Shown here: positions 20,597 through 24,131 of the stretch, one piece after another
Layout: each line of letters starts with the position of its first letter
Numbering within the stretch: the stretch's first letter is position 1
Source: Pseudomonas_S sp047607345
GTDB lineage: Bacteria > Pseudomonadota > Gammaproteobacteria > Xanthomonadales > Xanthomonadaceae
NCBI GenBank assembly: GCA_047607345.1
Contig: JASGDF010000127.1
Coordinates: 1 to 24,131 of the forward strand
Direction of reading: 5' to 3'
Length of the DNA: 24,131 bases
The notes under the pieces: generated by a model
Databases searched by the model: none
Told to the model about the DNA's origin: nothing
What the model saw: the letters and a program-made list of their open reading frames with translations, nothing else
Translations under genes and position numbers: made by a program

Positions 20597-21190
20597 ATGA
20601 GCACAGGTCTGCGACTGATCGTCGGACTGGGCAACCCCGGTCCGGAGCATGCCTCGACCCGGCACAACGCCGGGTTTCATTTCGTCGAGGCCCTTGCGCG
20701 TCGCGAAGGCGCGCGCTGGAGCGTGGAATCCAAGCTGTTTGGCGAGGTGGCCAAGGTCGCGATCGCCGGCCAGCCGCTATGGCTGCTCAAGCCGGCCACC
20801 TTCATGAACCTCAGCGGCAAGTCGATCACCGCCGCGCTGCGCTTCTGGAAGATCGAGCCGGAGCAGATGCTGGTCGCGCACGACGAGCTGGACCTGCCGC
20901 CCGGCAGCGCCAGGCTGAAGTTCGACGGCGGCCACGGTGGCCAGAACGGCCTGCGCGACACCATCCGCCTGCTCGGTCATGCGAGGTTCCATCGCTTGCG
21001 CATCGGCATCGGCCATCCCGGCCACAAGGATCGCGTGGTGGGCTGGGTACTCGGCCGGCCGGCGCCCGCGGACGCCGTGCTGATCGATCGCGCCATCGAC
21101 GACGCGCTCGACGTGCTGCCACTTGCAGTTTCCGGCGATTTCAACGAAGCGATGAAGCGGTTGCACACCGGGAAAGGTCGTGATCCGTGA
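20597..21190 (+). CDS. pth: Peptidyl-tRNA hydrolase
   Basis: This encodes 197 residues from the ATG at 20597 ('MSTGLRLIVGLGNPGPEHAST'); the longer upstream frame crosses the rplY end and hairpin and is not coding. The catalytic His23 in 'TRHNAGFHFVE', Asn71 in 'TFMNLSGKS', Asp96 in 'VAHDELDLPPG' and Asn117 in 'GGHGGQNGLRD' match the residues known in E. coli Pth (His20, Asn68, Asp93, Asn114). It cleaves peptidyl-tRNA that drops off ribosomes and is essential in most bacteria. An intrinsic terminator follows 28 bases after the stop. Confidence 0.97.
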   Translation: MSTGLRLIVGLGNPGPEHASTRHNAGFHFVEALARREGARWSVESKLFGEVAKVAIAGQPLWLLKPATFMNLSGKSITAALRFWKIEPEQMLVAHDELDLPPGSARLKFDGGHGGQNGLRDTIRLLGHARFHRLRIGIGHPGHKDRVVGWVLGRPAPADAVLIDRAIDDALDVLPLAVSGDFNEAMKRLHTGKGRDP

Positions 21191-21218
21191 CCCGGGACCG
21201 GTGAGGGCAACGGCCAGC

Positions 21219-21245
21219 GCCGCCGAGACGGCGGCCTTTTTATTT
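21219..21245 (+). terminator. Intrinsic terminator after pth
   Basis: GCCGCCG (21219-21225), loop AGA, CGGCGGC (21229-21235), then C and TTTTTATTT. The stem plus T-run makes a convincing rho-independent terminator, ending the prs-rplY-pth unit before ychF. Confidence 0.9.
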
Positions 21246-21293
21246 GGACTGTCAGATACCAACGAGGTTGATCATGCACATGTTTGCGCTTTG

Positions 21294-21326
21294 CCCCGGT
21301 CCCCGGTCCCCGGTCCCCGGTCCCGG
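21294..21326. repeat. Heptamer tandem repeat CCCCGGT in ychF leader
   Basis: Four perfect copies of CCCCGGT (21294-21321) are followed by a partial CCCGG (21322-21326). The array ends 7 bases before the ychF Shine-Dalgarno (GCAGGAG, 21334-21340). Similar 7-mer arrays occur between genes in xanthomonads as I recall. The unit length is typical of slippage-prone repeats, and copy number may vary among strains. Confidence 0.85.
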
Positions 21327-21346
21327 CTCTTCCGCAGGAGTCGCTC

Positions 21347-22438
21347 ATGGGCATTAAGTGCGGCATCGTCGGCCTGCCCAACGTCGGCAAGTCGACCCTG
21401 TTCAATGCGCTGACCAAGGCGGGCATCGCTGCGGCCAACTTCCCGTTCTGCACGATCGAGCCGAACGTCGGCATCGTGCCGGTGCCCGATCCGCGCATGG
21501 GTCAGCTGGCCGAGATCGTCAAGCCGCAGAAGTGCGTGCCGACCGCGGTCGAGTTCGTCGACATCGCCGGCCTGGTCGCCGGCGCGGCCAGCGGCGAGGG
21601 TCTGGGCAACAAGTTCCTCGCGCACATCCGCGAGGTCGACGCGATCGCGCATGTGGTGCGCTGCTTCGAGCATGGCGACATCGTGCATGTGGTTGGCCGG
21701 GTCGACCCGATCGCCGACATCGAGATCATCGACCTGGAACTGGCGCTGGCCGACCTGGACAGCGTGGAGAAGGCGCTGAACCGCGCCGAGCGCGCCGCCA
21801 AGGGCGGTGACAAGGACGCGATCGCGCGCAAACCGGTGCTGGCCAGGCTGCAGGCGGCGCTGGCCGACGGTCGTCCGGGCCGCAGCGTCGGCCTGGACGA
21901 GGACGAGAAGGCGCTGGTGCGCGACCTGTTCCTGCTCACCCTCAAGCCGGTGATGTACATCGCCAACGTGCTCGAGGATGGCTTCGAGAACAACCCGCAC
22001 CTGGACGCCGTGCGTGTCCGTGCCGAGAGCGAGGGCGCGCAGGTGGTGCCGGTGTCGGCGGCGATCGAGGAGGAGCTGTCTCAGCTCGACGACGAGGATC
22101 GCGACACCTTCCTGGCGGACCTGGGGCTGGACGAGCCGGGCCTGAATCGCGTGATCCGCGCCGCCTACAGGCTGCTGGGCCTGCAGACCTACTTCACCGC
22201 TGGCGTGAAGGAGGTCCGTGCCTGGACGGTCAAGGCTGGCGCGACCGCGCCGCAGGCCGCGGCGGTGATCCATACGGATTTCGAGAAGGGGTTCATCCGT
22301 GCCGAGACCATCGCTTTCGACGATTTCATCAAGTACAAGGGCGAGGCGGGTGCGCGCGATGCGGGTCGCTTGCGGCTGGAGGGTAAGGAATACCGTGTGC
22401 AGGAGGGGGATGTCCTGCACTTCCGCTTCAATGTCTGA
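21347..22438 (+). CDS. ychF: Redox-regulated ATPase YchF (Obg-family)
   Basis: This encodes 363 residues from the ATG at 21347, with Shine-Dalgarno AGGAG 6 bases upstream; the frame is open 21 codons further but runs through the heptamer repeat. Motifs: G1 'GLPNVGKST' (9-17), G3 'DIAGLV', and the G4 position 'NVLED', the NxxE form that makes YchF prefer ATP. A coiled-coil insert follows the G domain and the C-terminal TGS domain includes 'AWTVKAGATAPQAAAVIHTDFEKGF'. YchF binds ribosomes and is linked to oxidative stress response and translation start fidelity. It sits after pth as in most gammaproteobacteria. No clear terminator follows before the tRNA promoter. Confidence 0.96.
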   Translation: MGIKCGIVGLPNVGKSTLFNALTKAGIAAANFPFCTIEPNVGIVPVPDPRMGQLAEIVKPQKCVPTAVEFVDIAGLVAGAASGEGLGNKFLAHIREVDAIAHVVRCFEHGDIVHVVGRVDPIADIEIIDLELALADLDSVEKALNRAERAAKGGDKDAIARKPVLARLQAALADGRPGRSVGLDEDEKALVRDLFLLTLKPVMYIANVLEDGFENNPHLDAVRVRAESEGAQVVPVSAAIEEELSQLDDEDRDTFLADLGLDEPGLNRVIRAAYRLLGLQTYFTAGVKEVRAWTVKAGATAPQAAAVIHTDFEKGFIRAETIAFDDFIKYKGEAGARDAGRLRLEGKEYRVQEGDVLHFRFNV

Positions 22439-22487
22439 ATCGATCGCCAAGGGTCGTCTTCAGGCCGGCGCGGCTATTTGCGCGAGC

Positions 22488-22536
22488 AAAAATTTTTGTT
22501 GACAGGGGTTCGAGGTGAGCCCAAAATTGCGGGCTC
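22488..22536 (+). promoter_or_regulatory. Stable-RNA promoter for tRNA-Tyr-Gly-Thr-tuf
   Basis: TTGACA (22499-22504, perfect -35) is spaced 17 bases from CAAAAT (22522-22527, -10). An AAAAATTTTT tract (22488-22497) directly upstream looks like an UP element, and the GC-rich GCGGGC after the -10 fits a stringent-type discriminator. GAGCCC (22517-22522) and GGGCTC (22531-22536) form a dyad around the -10. Expected transcript start is about 22533-22536, some 52 bases before tRNA-Tyr. Confidence 0.8.
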
Positions 22537-22587
22537 TCTCACCCCGGAATGATTTGCTCTAGGGCAAGTCGGCGAGGTGGGAAATCA

Positions 22588-22673
22588 GGAGGGATACCCA
22601 AGCGGCCAACGGGGGCAGACTGTAAATCTGCTGGCTTACGCCTTCGGTGGTTCGAATCCACCTCCCTCCACCA
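22588..22673 (+). tRNA. tRNA-Tyr (anticodon GTA)
   Basis: Acceptor GGAGGGA (22588-22594) pairs with TCCCTCC (22663-22669), then A and an encoded CCA. The anticodon loop CTGTAAA in stem GCAGA/TCTGC gives GTA (22622-22624). The long variable arm makes it an 86-base class II tRNA as expected for bacterial tRNA-Tyr. It is first in the tRNA-tuf operon. Confidence 0.97.
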
Positions 22674-22702
22674 GTTTCTGTTGTGACATGCAGTATCCCT
22701 GT

Positions 22703-22776
22703 GCGGGAGTAGTTCAACGGTAGAACCTCAGCCTTCCAAGCTGATGGTGCGGGTTCGATTCCCGTCTCCCGCTCCA
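22703..22776 (+). tRNA. tRNA-Gly (anticodon TCC)
   Basis: Acceptor GCGGGAG (22703-22709) pairs with CTCCCGC (22766-22772), then T and encoded CCA. The anticodon loop CTTCCAA in stem CAGC/GCTG gives TCC. Total 74 bases, starting 29 bases after tRNA-Tyr. Confidence 0.97.
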
Positions 22777-22810
22777 TTGGACTCAAATGCATGGCACAAT
22801 TCGCAACTAC

Positions 22811-22886
22811 GCTCACGTAGCTCAGTCGGTAGAGCACCTCCTTGGTAAGGAGGAGGTCGAAGGTTCGATTCCTTTCGTGAGCACCA
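22811..22886 (+). tRNA. tRNA-Thr (anticodon GGT)
   Basis: Acceptor GCTCACG (22811-22817) pairs with CGTGAGC (22876-22882), then A and encoded CCA. The anticodon loop TTGGTAA in stem CCTCC/GGAGG gives GGT. Total 76 bases; tuf starts 45 bases downstream. Confidence 0.97.
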
Positions 22887-22931
22887 TCTCAAGTCGTCAC
22901 CACATCCAGCGATCACCGAGAAGAAGCAGCC

Positions 22932-24122
<1,191 letters not shown>

Positions 24123-24131
24123 TCTAGGTAG

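Noticed and set aside
21294..21326. CRISPR-like repetition
   Set aside because: Units are 7 bases with no spacers; it is a simple tandem repeat.

Overview
This looks like an ordinary, GC-rich chromosomal stretch from a gammaproteobacterium of the Xanthomonadaceae/Lysobacteraceae type (Xanthomonas, Lysobacter or Luteimonas relatives). That rests on gene order (hemA-prfA divergent from TPR-lolB-ispE-tRNA-Gln-prs-rplY-pth-ychF, then tRNA-Tyr/Gly/Thr-tuf), a xanthomonad-type secreted subtilase with a C-terminal PPC domain, a stand-alone half-asparaginase, and REP-like and heptamer intergenic repeats. The genus is inferred from remembered gene order and protein resemblance; no search was run.

Left part (1-5605): the 3' part of a DUF1631 gene converges on a minus-strand cluster of an ECF sigma factor, a single-TM DUF3619-like protein and a secreted DUF3106-like repeat protein. 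These three overlap by a few bases and look like one transcription unit. A four-TM orphan membrane protein lies upstream. Divergent from it are sufT (Fe-S assembly) and ilvE (branched-chain aminotransferase), closed by a clear intrinsic terminator.

Middle part (5606-12935): an AT-rich island and a structured leader precede the secreted serine protease. Then come minus-strand genes for a half-length asparaginase, a DUF2069 protein and WrbA. Next are plus-strand yihY and a TlpA-like lipoprotein, coupled by ATGA, facing minus-strand moaB and ppk2. A REP-like region separates moaB from prfA.

Right part (12936-24131): hemA and prfA overlap on the minus strand. The TPR protein, lolB and ispE are translationally coupled on the plus strand. 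tRNA-Gln begins 3 nt after the ispE stop, followed by prs, rplY, pth and ychF. A strong stable-RNA promoter with an UP-like element drives tRNA-Tyr, tRNA-Gly, tRNA-Thr and tuf (EF-Tu).

Most of the window is housekeeping: tetrapyrrole and isoprenoid synthesis, PRPP supply, translation and lipoprotein sorting. I found no defence island, prophage, IS element or CRISPR. The best leads are the small sigma/membrane/periplasmic-repeat cluster, the half-asparaginase, the AT-rich, structured leader of the protease, and several hairpins or dyads at operon junctions.
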